From Catenovulum maritimum (lineage in GTDB: Bacteria; Pseudomonadota; Gammaproteobacteria; Enterobacterales; Alteromonadaceae): a stretch of 64,000 bases of DNA. The stretch lies in NCBI RefSeq assembly GCF_001050375.1, contig NZ_KQ130484.1, positions 1 through 64,000 of the forward strand, read 5' to 3'. The position numbers were made by a program, and so were the translations under genes. The notes beneath the pieces were generated by a model that had not been told where the DNA came from, ran no database searches, and saw only the letters and a list, made by a program, of their open reading frames with translations. The first letter of the stretch is position 1. Each line of letters opens with the position of its first letter. Below, one piece after another: positions 1 to 8,770 of the stretch.

Positions 1-66
1 CGTTTATCTACTTGATAAATCTACAGATTACATTGAGTTCTATTAAATCTATTTGGTCATAATCCC

Positions 67-1230
67 TTGTCTTCACTTCAAAATTCATCTTGGCTGTACC
101 TAATCTTAAGCACATTGACTGGTTTAGTTGGTGCTTTTGTTAATCCTCTGATGAGTTTTTTCCTTGTTGAAGGTTTAGGCGCTGAACCTATTTATATTGG
201 TTTATATACAGTTCTAGTGACTATAGCTGGCTTATTCATTAGCCAACTGCTTGGCGCTAAGGCTGATAATGGTGTTAGTGCAAGAAAGCTATATATTGCT
301 TCAGTTATTGCTATGGGTACAGGTTTAGTTTTGTACGCGAACTTAGGATCTTATTGGATGGTTTTGCTTGTTGGTATTTGCATGGTTTCAATTGGAAATG
401 CCGCGATCCCTCAAATGCTAACTGTATCGAGACAATGGGCTGATAGAAACAAGAAAATTAATACAGTTGATTTCAATGCCCGCTTAAGAGCGGCTATCTC
501 TTTGGCTTGGATAATAGGTCCAGCTGTCGGTTTTGCATTAGCTGGCAGTCTTGGCTTTAGTAGTTCATTTTATATCGCAGCGATTTTCTCCGGTGTCGCC
601 GCTTTGTTTGCATTTAAGTTAATACCAGAAGTTAAAGTCGTTAAGGAAGCTGTAAATGGGAAGCATAATGGTGCCAGCTCATTGTCGTTTTGGATGCTTG
701 GTCTCTCCGTTACTTTTGCTTCAGTTGCTAATATTTTATACTCCTCTGCTATGCCTTTATATACGATTAAGGAATTAGGCTTTGCAAGCTACTCTCCCGG
801 ACTATTGATGGGGTTAGTCGCCTTGTTAGAGATTCCGGTCATGCTGTATGCAGGTAAACTCTCGCAAAAAATAACTAAGCATGCTCTAGTTGGAGTTGCG
901 TATTTATTTGCGATTGTGTTTTATTCAGGTATCTTTTTTTCGACAGACTTGTGGCATTTTATTTGTTTGCAGTTTGTAAATGCTATTTTTTATGGCTTGT
1001 TTGCAGGGCTATCTTTAACTTTATTACAAGATGAATTACCCCTTAGAGTCGGGTATACCTCAGCTTTTTATTCCAATGCAATTAAAATCGGTATGATGTT
1101 GGGTACTAGCTTAACTGGTGTTATCGCCCAGTTTACTAGTTTTAGACACGCCAATTTAGGTGCTTTAATCGCAGTGTGCTTGGCTTTGATTTGCTTGCTG
1201 TATTACCGAGCGCTAAAGAAAAAAGTTTAG
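67..1230 (+). CDS. MFS sugar efflux transporter, SetA/SetB-like
   Basis: A 387-residue, very hydrophobic protein with about 12 predicted membrane segments, the usual size of a major facilitator. The first segment (GLVGAFVNPLMSFFLVEGLG) and the following GLYTVLVTIAGLFISQLLG resemble the start of SetA/SetB sugar efflux pumps, which export glucosides and lactose analogues across the inner membrane; the substrate here is inferred only from that likeness. The start is a TTG at 67, because no in-frame ATG lies before the first membrane helix; no strong ribosome binding site is visible. It converges on cysE, with a hairpin between them. It could be another drug/sugar efflux MFS subfamily. Confidence 0.75.
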   Translation: MSSLQNSSWLYLILSTLTGLVGAFVNPLMSFFLVEGLGAEPIYIGLYTVLVTIAGLFISQLLGAKADNGVSARKLYIASVIAMGTGLVLYANLGSYWMVLLVGICMVSIGNAAIPQMLTVSRQWADRNKKINTVDFNARLRAAISLAWIIGPAVGFALAGSLGFSSSFYIAAIFSGVAALFAFKLIPEVKVVKEAVNGKHNGASSLSFWMLGLSVTFASVANILYSSAMPLYTIKELGFASYSPGLLMGLVALLEIPVMLYAGKLSQKITKHALVGVAYLFAIVFYSGIFFSTDLWHFICLQFVNAIFYGLFAGLSLTLLQDELPLRVGYTSAFYSNAIKIGMMLGTSLTGVIAQFTSFRHANLGALIAVCLALICLLYYRALKKKV

Positions 1231-1247
1231 ATAATGTAGCGCTTGGA

Positions 1248-1277
1248 GTCACTTCGATTTAATTAATCCGAAGTGAC
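1248..1277 (-). terminator. Hairpin over the cysE stop codon
   Basis: GTCACTTCG at 1248-1256 pairs perfectly with CGAAGTGAC at 1269-1277, and the loop contains the cysE stop codon. It sits between the convergent transporter and cysE genes and could stop transcription from either side, although no long T-run follows. Confidence 0.5.
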
Positions 1278-2057
1278 GTCATTGAGTACATTTTGATCCA
1301 TAGTTGAACATGGCTCTGGACATCTTGGAATGCCAACTTGTTTCGCAGGTACACCAACTACAGTTGTGTGTGGCTTAACATCTTTTAAAACGACACTCCC
1401 GGCACCAATTTTTGAGTTATAGCCAATTTCTATATTACCCAAAACTTGAGTTCCTGCGCCTATCATTACGCCATGGCGGACTTTTGGATGTCGATCACCT
1501 GACTCATTGCCGGTTCCACCTAACGTGACTGATTGTAGTATAGATACATTATCTTCAATAACGGCTGTCTCACCAATCACTATGCCTGTTGCATGATCAA
1601 ACATGACGCCTTTCCCAATTTTACAGGCAGGGTGAATATCCACTCCCATTACTTCGCTGTTTCTACTTTGTATATATAGAGCTAGTTCTTTACGATTATT
1701 TTGCCATAAGTGGTGCGCTAATCTGTGTATCTGAATTGCCTGAAAGCCTTTTAAGTTTAATAAGACAGTTAAGTAACTCGTTATGGCAGGATCTCTATCG
1801 TATACAGCCGCTAAATCCGCGGTAACTGCTTCTAAGACTTCTGGCTCATTGTGATAAAAACTATGGAACAATTCGAATAACTTGTCTTCAACGGTTAAGG
1901 CATCTGCTAACTTATGCGCGAGAACGAAACTGAGTGAATCCGAAAAGTGATCGTGCTGGAGTACACACTGGGTTGCATAATTTGCGAGTATAGGTTCTAG
2001 CTCTGAAATCGTTTTTGCTTCTGCCTTTAAATTCGGCCAAATATCTAATGGGATCAT
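1263..2057 (-). CDS. cysE: Serine O-acetyltransferase
   Basis: CysE transfers acetyl from acetyl-CoA to L-serine, making O-acetylserine, the cytoplasmic precursor of cysteine. The 264-residue length fits the family. The N-terminal helical domain (residues 1-140) is followed by the left-handed beta-helix of hexapeptide repeats: DIHPACKIGKGVMFDHATGI, then GETAVIEDNVSILQSVTLGG, HPKVRHGVMIGAGTQVLGNI and GAGSVVLKDV. The conserved DIHP and HRxAH-type motifs (IHRLAHHLW) are present. The C-terminal tail is short and ends in the terminator hairpin. The gene is monocistronic in this window, and feedback inhibition by cysteine is expected for the family. Confidence 0.95.
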   Translation of the reverse strand: MIPLDIWPNLKAEAKTISELEPILANYATQCVLQHDHFSDSLSFVLAHKLADALTVEDKLFELFHSFYHNEPEVLEAVTADLAAVYDRDPAITSYLTVLLNLKGFQAIQIHRLAHHLWQNNRKELALYIQSRNSEVMGVDIHPACKIGKGVMFDHATGIVIGETAVIEDNVSILQSVTLGGTGNESGDRHPKVRHGVMIGAGTQVLGNIEIGYNSKIGAGSVVLKDVKPHTTVVGVPAKQVGIPRCPEPCSTMDQNVLNDVTSD

Positions 2058-2117
2058 TATGATAAATCTAAAGTTTGTTTTTGCTTGCTAGCAAGGTATA
2101 GCCTCAGTGACGATTAA

Positions 2118-3005
2118 TCAAGCCAGATCGGACTGAAAGCTTAGTGGAATTTTAGATATTTCAATTATTTTGTTGTTTCGGCTGTGGATAAAGCAATTCC
2201 TGTCGATCTTCTTCCAATTGGATTTATCTGAAGTGAGAGGTTCAGATGCTATGATGCAGCTATAGTTAGAGTCATCACCTGACTTTTCTATTCTCAGCTT
2301 TTCTTTTACGAATTTAACTTCACCGACTGCCGCAAAAAGTGATGAAGGCTGCTCGCTTGCTAAACTCGAAAATCGAGTCGCTATTGTATCTACGCCATTG
2401 GTCACAGCAAAGTTCATAAAAGCATTGGTATTAGCGCCCTGTGCTTTCCTTAGCCGCATAATTTTCTCCATACACTCGAACATACCTAGTTTCAGTTGCT
2501 CTGCGCTTAGGTTTGGCTGCCAGTTAATACAGTCTAGAAACAAGGCGAAAGCATATTCACTATCTGTGCTTCCTTTTACAAATTGATAGGCTTTTTCTGA
2601 TAGGAGAGCTTGTAAAGGCCTTTTAATTTTTTCGAATTCATCTAATAAACCATTATGCATCCATAAATAGTTTTTCCATTGAAATGGATGACAATTCTCA
2701 TAGTTTACTGAACTACCACCATTTGCATCTCTGATATGTGCAAAACAGTGTTGCATAGGTAGTTTTCTAGTTATCTGCTCTAAATTTCTGTTACGCCAAG
2801 CTGGTTCCACACTTAAAAATACTATGGGCTCTGCTTGCTCTTTATTTAGATGAGTCGGATACCAAGCTATACCAAAGCCATCGCCGTTAACGGGTAAATT
2901 GGTTTTTCTTGCTGATTTACTTTGAAATACCAAAGAGTGGCATGCATCTAAGATAAGTTGATGCATTAATATGGTTGGACCTGAGTATGCTAAAAAACGA
3001 CACAT
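2118..3005 (-). CDS. Class II glutamine amidotransferase, YafJ-like
   Basis: A 295-residue stand-alone class II (Ntn) glutamine amidotransferase domain. The protein begins MCRFLAYSGP, so Cys2 becomes the N-terminal nucleophile after Met removal. Other family features are visible: NGDGFGIAWY (about residue 40), FAHIRDANGG (about 90) and the HPFQWKNYLWMHNG region (about 106-119). Such YafJ/Gat proteins hydrolyse glutamine, but no synthase domain or partner is encoded alongside, so the acceptor substrate is unknown. It is transcribed toward cysE, ending 60 bases upstream of the cysE start, and may be cotranscribed with it. The start is fixed by the need for Cys at position 2. Confidence 0.85.
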   Translation of the reverse strand: MCRFLAYSGPTILMHQLILDACHSLVFQSKSARKTNLPVNGDGFGIAWYPTHLNKEQAEPIVFLSVEPAWRNRNLEQITRKLPMQHCFAHIRDANGGSSVNYENCHPFQWKNYLWMHNGLLDEFEKIKRPLQALLSEKAYQFVKGSTDSEYAFALFLDCINWQPNLSAEQLKLGMFECMEKIMRLRKAQGANTNAFMNFAVTNGVDTIATRFSSLASEQPSSLFAAVGEVKFVKEKLRIEKSGDDSNYSCIIASEPLTSDKSNWKKIDRNCFIHSRNNKIIEISKIPLSFQSDLA

Positions 3006-3274
3006 ATATAAAACTTAGACAGAATAAAAAATAAGGATAAAACAACTCGAGTTGAAGCGGAAGTGTTATTCAGAGTATTCATTATAACTTAGAGCCGAGA
3101 AGGAATTAAATTTACTTATTGAGGTTAATGCGTATTAGATGGTGAGTAAACCGCTGTGAATTATTAATAAATGGTAACTTGTAACGATTTTAGTTAACTA
3201 TTGTTAACGGCTATATGGTTATTTTGATATCCGGATACTATAAGCCCTAATCGTATCTGCATGGAATTCTCGAA

Positions 3275-4843
3275 ATGAAGTTTTTAGTCGGTTTGGTAAA
3301 ATTTAATCAGCAAATATTGAAATATATAGTTATTGCTATGCTCGCCCTTCTTACTGCTTGTAGTCTAGATATAGAAACAGAGGACACAAATAGTGTAACT
3401 CTGCCTGCCAACAGCTCAAATTTAGCTACTTATCCTCAAGATAATTCAGATGCAGATTTACCTTTAACTGATTATTACGAGGTTAGTGTTCACCAAGGTG
3501 ATATTTCGGAAAACTTAATTGTCTATATGTCTAAATCAAATGGTGCATCAGAAGGCGGACGCAATGCTTCTGTGGTTGATGATACGATTTCTTGGACTCA
3601 ATTTTCATTTAAGGAAGAAGTGACAATTCGAGTAAAGCTGAAACCCGCTCAATCTAAAGTTTTTTACGACACAGCCAAAGTGTTGCCAAGCCGACATAAA
3701 GTTACCACAACTAAAATTGACGACTCTACCCTTGAGTTTAAATTAACTAAACCGGGTCAGTACAGCGTTGAGTTTGGTGAAAAGGGTTACAAGAATGGCT
3801 TGTTGATATTTGCAGATCCTATGGAAACGGATGTTCCTGATAAAAATGCAGCGAATGTCATGGTTTGTGATCCTTGTCATCAGGTAGATTTAACATCAAT
3901 AGATGTTAGTTACGATACAGTTTATTTTACACCTAAATCTCACACCATTATGAATTGGTATCCTCAGGGCCATATTAAGAATATTTATTTGGAAGGTGGT
4001 GCTGTTGTTAAAGGAGCGATACATTTTCAAGACGCTAATAATAATGGCTCTAGAATTTGGGGGAGAGGGCATCTAGATGGCAGGGTGTTTGGCGGTGGTA
4101 GGAGTGATGATACTAAATTTAATATGGTTGAATCTCTAGGGGGAGTGACAGGCGTTAGAGTTGAAGGCTTAGTGATTTCACAACCATCAAAGTTTGCAGT
4201 TAGATTGCTCGGAAAGAATAATGAAATACACTGGGTTAAGACCCCTGGTGGCTGGCGCTTTAATAATGATGGCTTAGTCGGCTATGAGAATACTCATATT
4301 TCGAACAGCTTCGTTTGGGCAAATGATGATGGTATAAAGCTATACCGTGATAACCAAAATATTGAAAACATAGTTGCCTGGCACCTGACAAATGGTGCTG
4401 TTTTTCAGTGGGCATGGAATACGGTTGATGCAAAAAATATTAGAGTAAAAAACGTTGATGTTTTGCACGGTGAATGGCCTGTAGATGGCGCTAATCAGGG
4501 CGTTTTTAATATCAGAGCGAGCACGGATAATAATGGGCTTAAAACACAAGAAGATTTTATATTTGAAAATATAACGGTTGAAAATGAAGTCGCTATTTTT
4601 ATCAACTTAGCGCCTAAACATGTTGATCATATAGTAAAAAATGTAACCTTTAAAAATGTTTCTTTTAAAGGTGATGGTGCCATTATCAATCGAATAAAAG
4701 GCTATTCATCAAACGCAAAGCTAAGTGATATTCAATTTGAAAACCTTCAATTGAATGGAGAGTGCTTAAATGACACGACAGCTATCTCAAAAGCAAACTT
4801 TGAGATAGCTAATGCAGAAAATGTGAGCTTTACCTGCCCTTAA
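3275..4843 (+). CDS. GH49-like glycoside hydrolase lipoprotein
   Basis: A 522-residue lipoprotein: a hydrophobic leader ends in LLTAC, giving lipidated Cys29. Residues 60-185 look like the N-terminal beta-sandwich, and residues 200-522 like a right-handed parallel beta-helix. The core NNDGLVGYENTHISN followed by WANDDGIKLYRDNQNIENIV matches the GH49 (dextranase/isopullulanase) signature: Asp332, Asp351 and Asp352 have the spacing of the family's three catalytic aspartates (19 and 20 residues). It probably cleaves an alpha-glucan or a related marine polysaccharide at the cell surface or in the periplasm; the actual substrate cannot be read from the sequence. It stands alone between a long AT-rich upstream region and a bidirectional terminator, so it is not part of an obvious polysaccharide utilisation locus. 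Confidence 0.75.
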   Translation: MKFLVGLVKFNQQILKYIVIAMLALLTACSLDIETEDTNSVTLPANSSNLATYPQDNSDADLPLTDYYEVSVHQGDISENLIVYMSKSNGASEGGRNASVVDDTISWTQFSFKEEVTIRVKLKPAQSKVFYDTAKVLPSRHKVTTTKIDDSTLEFKLTKPGQYSVEFGEKGYKNGLLIFADPMETDVPDKNAANVMVCDPCHQVDLTSIDVSYDTVYFTPKSHTIMNWYPQGHIKNIYLEGGAVVKGAIHFQDANNNGSRIWGRGHLDGRVFGGGRSDDTKFNMVESLGGVTGVRVEGLVISQPSKFAVRLLGKNNEIHWVKTPGGWRFNNDGLVGYENTHISNSFVWANDDGIKLYRDNQNIENIVAWHLTNGAVFQWAWNTVDAKNIRVKNVDVLHGEWPVDGANQGVFNIRASTDNNGLKTQEDFIFENITVENEVAIFINLAPKHVDHIVKNVTFKNVSFKGDGAIINRIKGYSSNAKLSDIQFENLQLNGECLNDTTAISKANFEIANAENVSFTCP

Positions 4844-4864
4844 TTAATATCCCCCTAATTAAGT

Positions 4865-4897
4865 AGGATGCAGTTTTAACTGTATAACTGCATTCTA
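4865..4897. terminator. Bidirectional terminator hairpin
   Basis: ATGCAGTT (4868-4875) pairs with AACTGCAT (4886-4893), with flanking AG/CT extending the stem. It lies between the convergent GH49-like and CBS genes, with T/A-rich flanks on both sides. Confidence 0.6.
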
Positions 4898-4905
4898 GTT
4901 TAAAC

Positions 4906-5325
4906 CTAGGCAGGTATAGCGACAGGCTTAGTTTGAGTCATTTTAGTTAGCTGCAAAATTTTCACGAAGTCCATGGCGCTAATAATGCCAATTAATTTTT
5001 GTTGCTGACATACTAAAACTCTATGTATGTTCTTAGAGGTCATAATCACGGCAACTTCAGAAATATCCGTATTTGGTGTGACACTAATAATATCCGTAAT
5101 CATAATCTCACTGATTAAGCTGTGTTTGGTCATACTTTGAGTTGATAATGCATGGTTTATATCTGTTTTGGAAATAATACCGACCAAACTATTACCATCT
5201 AAAACTGGAAGACCACTGATTTTTTCTGCACTGAATATTTGATTTACTTGCTCAATAGTCAGATCTTTTTGTACTGTGATCACATCGGATTCCATTAAAT
5301 CTTCGGCGACTAGTTTCATAACCAA
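4906..5325 (-). CDS. CBS-pair protein
   Basis: A 139-residue protein made almost entirely of two CBS domains: residues about 7-60 (VAEDLMESDVITVQKDLTIE, then GLPVLDGNSLVGIISKTDI) and about 72-130 (EIMITDIISVTPNTDISEVA, then RVLVCQQQKLIGIISAMDFV). CBS pairs bind adenine nucleotides or related ligands and act as regulatory modules; stand-alone versions in proteobacteria are of unknown specific function. There is no membrane segment or fused effector. The gene is monocistronic, with its promoter in the 240-base gap before dapF. Confidence 0.85.
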   Translation of the reverse strand: MVMKLVAEDLMESDVITVQKDLTIEQVNQIFSAEKISGLPVLDGNSLVGIISKTDINHALSTQSMTKHSLISEIMITDIISVTPNTDISEVAVIMTSKNIHRVLVCQQQKLIGIISAMDFVKILQLTKMTQTKPVAIPA

Positions 5326-5565
5326 TTAACTCCTGATGAATTTGAAATCCATCATAGAAGTTTAGGAGAAACCTACTTTGATCTTAATCATTAAAATTTA
5401 GCGTACCTTTATCTTTTTAGATTTGAACAAAACTCATACCGTACTGAGGCTTAAAATACAGTGATTAATTCAAGTTTTTACACCAGAATTGCAGTTAGGA
5501 CTCGACTGTTGCTGTAATACTTTGTATTTTGTCTATATTAGATTTGTCGTGACAAGAAATTAAGA

Positions 5566-6396
5566 ATGCAATTTAACTTTTCAAAAATGCAAGGTTTAGG
5601 TAATGACTTCATGGTCATAGATAACATTACCCAAAATTTGTTTTTTTCTACAGAGCAGATACAAAAATTAGCAGATAGAAACTTTGGAATAGGTTTTGAT
5701 CAGCTGTTGGTGGTTGAAGCGCCTTACGATCCTGATATTGATTTCCATTATCGTATATTTAACGCCGATGGCAGTGAGGTTGAACAGTGTGGAAATGGAG
5801 CCCGCTGCTTTGCTCGATTTGTTCGATTAAAAGGATTAACCAACAAACAAAAAATATCAGTCAGTACCAAAAGTGGCAATATCGTTTTGTATGTTGAAAA
5901 AGATGGGCAAGTGACTGTGAATATGGGTGAGCCCAGATTCGAGCCTAAGCAGATACCTTTCAAAGCTAACAGTGCAGAAAAAACTTATTTAATGCAAGCT
6001 GGTGAGCGTAACTTACTAACCGGTGTTGTTTCAATGGGCAACCCTCATTGTGTATTGATTGTTGATGATATCAACACAAGTGATGTTGCTGAGCTTGGGC
6101 CTATTCTAGAAAATCACGAAAGATTTCCAGAAAGAGCTAACATCGGCTTTATGCAAATTTTAAATGACCATCAAGTTAAATTAAGGGTTCATGAAAGGGG
6201 AGCGGGCGAGACGCTTGCTTGTGGAACTGGGGCCTGTGCAGCTGCTGTTGTTGGTATTCAACAAGGTAAGCTATCCGAATCGGTTGAGGTAGAGCTACCT
6301 GGCGGAAAACTTATGATTCGATGGAAAGGTGAAGGTCATCCAGTCAGAATGACAGGCCCTGCTGAACATGTTTTTGATGGACAAATGAATATATGA
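5566..6396 (+). CDS. dapF: Diaminopimelate epimerase
   Basis: DapF interconverts LL- and meso-diaminopimelate for lysine and peptidoglycan synthesis, without cofactors. The 276-residue length is typical. The two catalytic cysteines are visible: Cys75 in [10 protein letters not shown] and Cys219 in [10 protein letters not shown], together with the N-terminal [11 protein letters not shown] motif. The stop codon overlaps the start of the next gene (ATGA), so translation is probably coupled. The order dapF-DUF484-xerC-yigB is the classical gammaproteobacterial operon; lysA is not found upstream in this window. Confidence 0.97.
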   Translation: MQFNFSKMQGLGNDFMVIDNITQNLFFSTEQIQKLADRNFGIGFDQLLVVEAPYDPDIDFHYRIFNADGSEVEQCGNGARCFARFVRLKGLTNKQKISVSTKSGNIVLYVEKDGQVTVNMGEPRFEPKQIPFKANSAEKTYLMQAGERNLLTGVVSMGNPHCVLIVDDINTSDVAELGPILENHERFPERANIGFMQILNDHQVKLRVHERGAGETLACGTGACAAAVVGIQQGKLSESVEVELPGGKLMIRWKGEGHPVRMTGPAEHVFDGQMNI

Positions 6397-7091
6397 GTGA
6401 AGAATTAGAAACAAAAGAACACTTGGTCAACGAACAGCAAGTATTAGATTATTTAGCGGAAAATCCAGATTTATTGGCTCATCACCCTGAAATTTTAGCT
6501 AAAGTTAAATTACCTCATGGCTCAAATGGTTCTGTCTCATTAGTTGAGCGGCAACAGCAAGTATTACGCGAAAAAGTAAATCATTTAGAGCAAAACATCA
6601 CTAAACTGGTTGCTACAGCAAAACATAATGAGCACATATATAAGGCATTTATTAACTTATATATGGCCCTGTTGGAGTGCCCAGATAGTAAGCAGCTAAT
6701 ATATTTACTCAGAGCGATTTTGTTAGAACAAATTCAGCTTGATGGTATGAAGCTAGTTTTATTTATTGCCAGTGATGAACATGCTGCTGAGCTAGTTGAA
6801 TCTAAGAGTCTTTACCAAGATATTATTTTGCAAAGACTGGCTCAAGACGATTTCTATTTTGGTCGATTAAAAAAGCAAGAGCTTGCATTGTTTTTTACTG
6901 AAGAACAGGCAATTAAATCTGTTGCTTTGATTCGTCTCGGTGGACAAAAAGATTTAGGTATCTTAGCTTTTGGTAGTATAGATGATAGCCACTTTCAAGG
7001 TGATATGGATACCTTGTTTTTGGGGCCTATGGTTAAGCTGATTAATAAACTATTGTTAGATTTTTCTAGTGAATCTAACGAAAAAAAGTAA
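6393..7091 (+). CDS. DUF484 family protein (YigA-like)
   Basis: A 232-residue DUF484 protein. The N-terminus has the family's start ([27 protein letters not shown]), followed by the conserved [18 protein letters not shown] helix and a GAF-like alpha/beta region (residues about 90-225). Its molecular function is not established. The four-base overlap with dapF and the seven-base gap to xerC place it inside the dapF-xerC operon, the invariable location of this family in gammaproteobacteria, which suggests a role linked to cell wall or chromosome segregation without proving it. Confidence 0.9.
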   Translation: MSEELETKEHLVNEQQVLDYLAENPDLLAHHPEILAKVKLPHGSNGSVSLVERQQQVLREKVNHLEQNITKLVATAKHNEHIYKAFINLYMALLECPDSKQLIYLLRAILLEQIQLDGMKLVLFIASDEHAAELVESKSLYQDIILQRLAQDDFYFGRLKKQELALFFTEEQAIKSVALIRLGGQKDLGILAFGSIDDSHFQGDMDTLFLGPMVKLINKLLLDFSSESNEKK

Positions 7092-7098
7092 ATAATGA

Positions 7099-7998
7099 AT
7101 GAGTAAATCAATAAGCGATTGGTTAGAGGAATTTACTCATTATTTAGAATATGAAAAGCGCTCTTCTGCAAAAACGCTAGAAACGTATCAAAGGCAGTTA
7201 CAGCATGTCTTTGCTAAACAATTGAATATTAGTTTAGACGAAATCGATAGCGTTTTTGTTAGAAGTGAATTAGCTAGAGCTAAATTAGAGAAGCTAAAAC
7301 CAGCCAGCATAGCTCTAAGACTCTCTTGCCTCAGAAGTTTTTGTCAATTCTTGGTTAAAAGAGGCCAGTTAGCTGCTAACCCCGCTAAGTTAATCTCGGC
7401 CCCCAAAGCTGAAAAACGCCTGCCTAAAAATTTAGATATAGACGAAGTTCAATCCTTACTCGACAAATATAATCCAGAAGATGATTTAGCGGTACGCGAT
7501 AATGCCATGATGGAATTAATGTACGCAGCTGGACTCCGGCTATCCGAATTAGCAGGGGTTAATATACCTGACCTAGATAGATCAAGCTTAACCCTTAGAG
7601 TCACAGGTAAAGGGGGTAAGCAACGCATAGTCCCAATTACCAAATTATCATTGGATAAAATTGACTCATGGTTAGTGTGCCGTGCTCGCATTATGAACCA
7701 AGTAGAAGACACGGCTTTATTTGTCAGTAAACAAAAAAAGCGTATTAGTGCGCGATATATTCGGGAAAGAATGAAACAGGCAGGAATTAAATCGGGTTTA
7801 ACCAATCATGTTCATCCACATAAACTCAGACATTCATTTGCCACACACATGTTAGAAGGTAGTCAAGACCTAAGAGCGGTACAAGAGTTGTTAGGGCATA
7901 AAAATCTTTCGACTACACAAATATACACCCATTTAGATTTTGAGCACTTAGCTAAAGTGTATGATCAAACCCACCCTAGAGCTAAGAAAGATAAGTAA
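7099..7998 (+). CDS. xerC: Tyrosine recombinase XerC
   Basis: XerC, with XerD, resolves chromosome dimers at dif and is activated by FtsK. The 299-residue length is standard. The N-terminal SAM-like core-binding domain (residues 10-90, FTHYLEYEKRSSAKTLETYQ) precedes the catalytic domain. The full active-site set is visible: Arg147 (AAGLRLSEL), Lys171 (TGKGGKQR), His241 and Arg244 (HPHKLRHSFA), His267 (LLGHKNLSTT) and the nucleophile Tyr276 (QIYTHLD). Its position after dapF-DUF484 separates it from XerD and from phage integrases. It ends one base before the start of the next gene. Confidence 0.96.
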   Translation: MSKSISDWLEEFTHYLEYEKRSSAKTLETYQRQLQHVFAKQLNISLDEIDSVFVRSELARAKLEKLKPASIALRLSCLRSFCQFLVKRGQLAANPAKLISAPKAEKRLPKNLDIDEVQSLLDKYNPEDDLAVRDNAMMELMYAAGLRLSELAGVNIPDLDRSSLTLRVTGKGGKQRIVPITKLSLDKIDSWLVCRARIMNQVEDTALFVSKQKKRISARYIRERMKQAGIKSGLTNHVHPHKLRHSFATHMLEGSQDLRAVQELLGHKNLSTTQIYTHLDFEHLAKVYDQTHPRAKKDK

Positions 7999-7999
7999 T

Positions 8000-8704
8000 A
8001 TGAAGTTTTACCGACGGATTAGTCAACCAAAACTATTAAGCTTTGATTTAGATGACACCTTATATGATAACGTCCCGATAATTCAAAATGCGGAAAATAA
8101 ATTAAGCCAATACTTAAGCTCTGAGTATGCATGCTTTAAAGATAAAACTCAGCATGACTGGTTACTGGAAAGGATTACATTTGCTAAGTTGAATCCAGCT
8201 CTGCGCAGCGATGTTAGCAAACTTAGGCTCGCCTTTTTGGAACAAGCTTTCAGAGATAATAAAATAGCTAACCCAGTCGAGTCAGCGCATCAGGCATTTC
8301 TAAAATTTTATCACTGGCGAAATAATTTTAAAGTTAAGCCTGAAGTGGTGGATATACTGATGAGGCTAAAGAAAAATTATACCTTAGTGGCGGTAACGAA
8401 TGGCAATGCAGAGCCAGATTTAATTGGTTTAGAAGGATGCTTTACAAAAGTATATCAGCCGAAAGATGGGCTCAGAATGAAACCTGAAACGGATATGTTT
8501 GATATATTATGCGAGCAATTATCGCTTCAGAGTAAAGACATTTTACATATTGGAGATAGTCCAAGTTCAGACATTTATGGTGCTCAATCTGCTAATTGCA
8601 GAACAGCGTGGTATAATCCTAAGTTCCAATCTTATCCGCTACATGGGTTACCTGATATGGAATTTAACCAGTTATCTGATTTACTATATTTTGTTTACTA
8701 TTAG
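8000..8704 (+). CDS. yigB: HAD-family phosphatase YigB-like
   Basis: A 234-residue HAD hydrolase. Motif I is LLSFDLDDTLYDN (nucleophile Asp), motif II is VAVTNGN, and motif III/IV is HIGDSPSSDIYGAQSANCRT; a helical C1 cap lies between motifs I and II. In E. coli, YigB dephosphorylates FMN and the riboflavin-pathway intermediate 5-amino-6-(5-phosphoribitylamino)uracil; the same role is inferred from the conserved dapF-xerC-yigB order. The ATG at 8000 is preferred over an in-frame ATT upstream, because it follows the xerC stop by one base (TAA-t-ATG) and gives the usual HAD N-terminus. Confidence 0.88.
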   Translation: MKFYRRISQPKLLSFDLDDTLYDNVPIIQNAENKLSQYLSSEYACFKDKTQHDWLLERITFAKLNPALRSDVSKLRLAFLEQAFRDNKIANPVESAHQAFLKFYHWRNNFKVKPEVVDILMRLKKNYTLVAVTNGNAEPDLIGLEGCFTKVYQPKDGLRMKPETDMFDILCEQLSLQSKDILHIGDSPSSDIYGAQSANCRTAWYNPKFQSYPLHGLPDMEFNQLSDLLYFVYY

Positions 8705-8770
8705 GTTAATTTAAGAGTATAAAACCCCCATTAGTTTGGTTGTCTTCAATTACTCAACTATAATTTTGCA

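Noticed and set aside
7099-7998. Mobile-element integrase
   Set aside because: The tyrosine recombinase is XerC by its length and its position in the dapF-DUF484-yigB operon.
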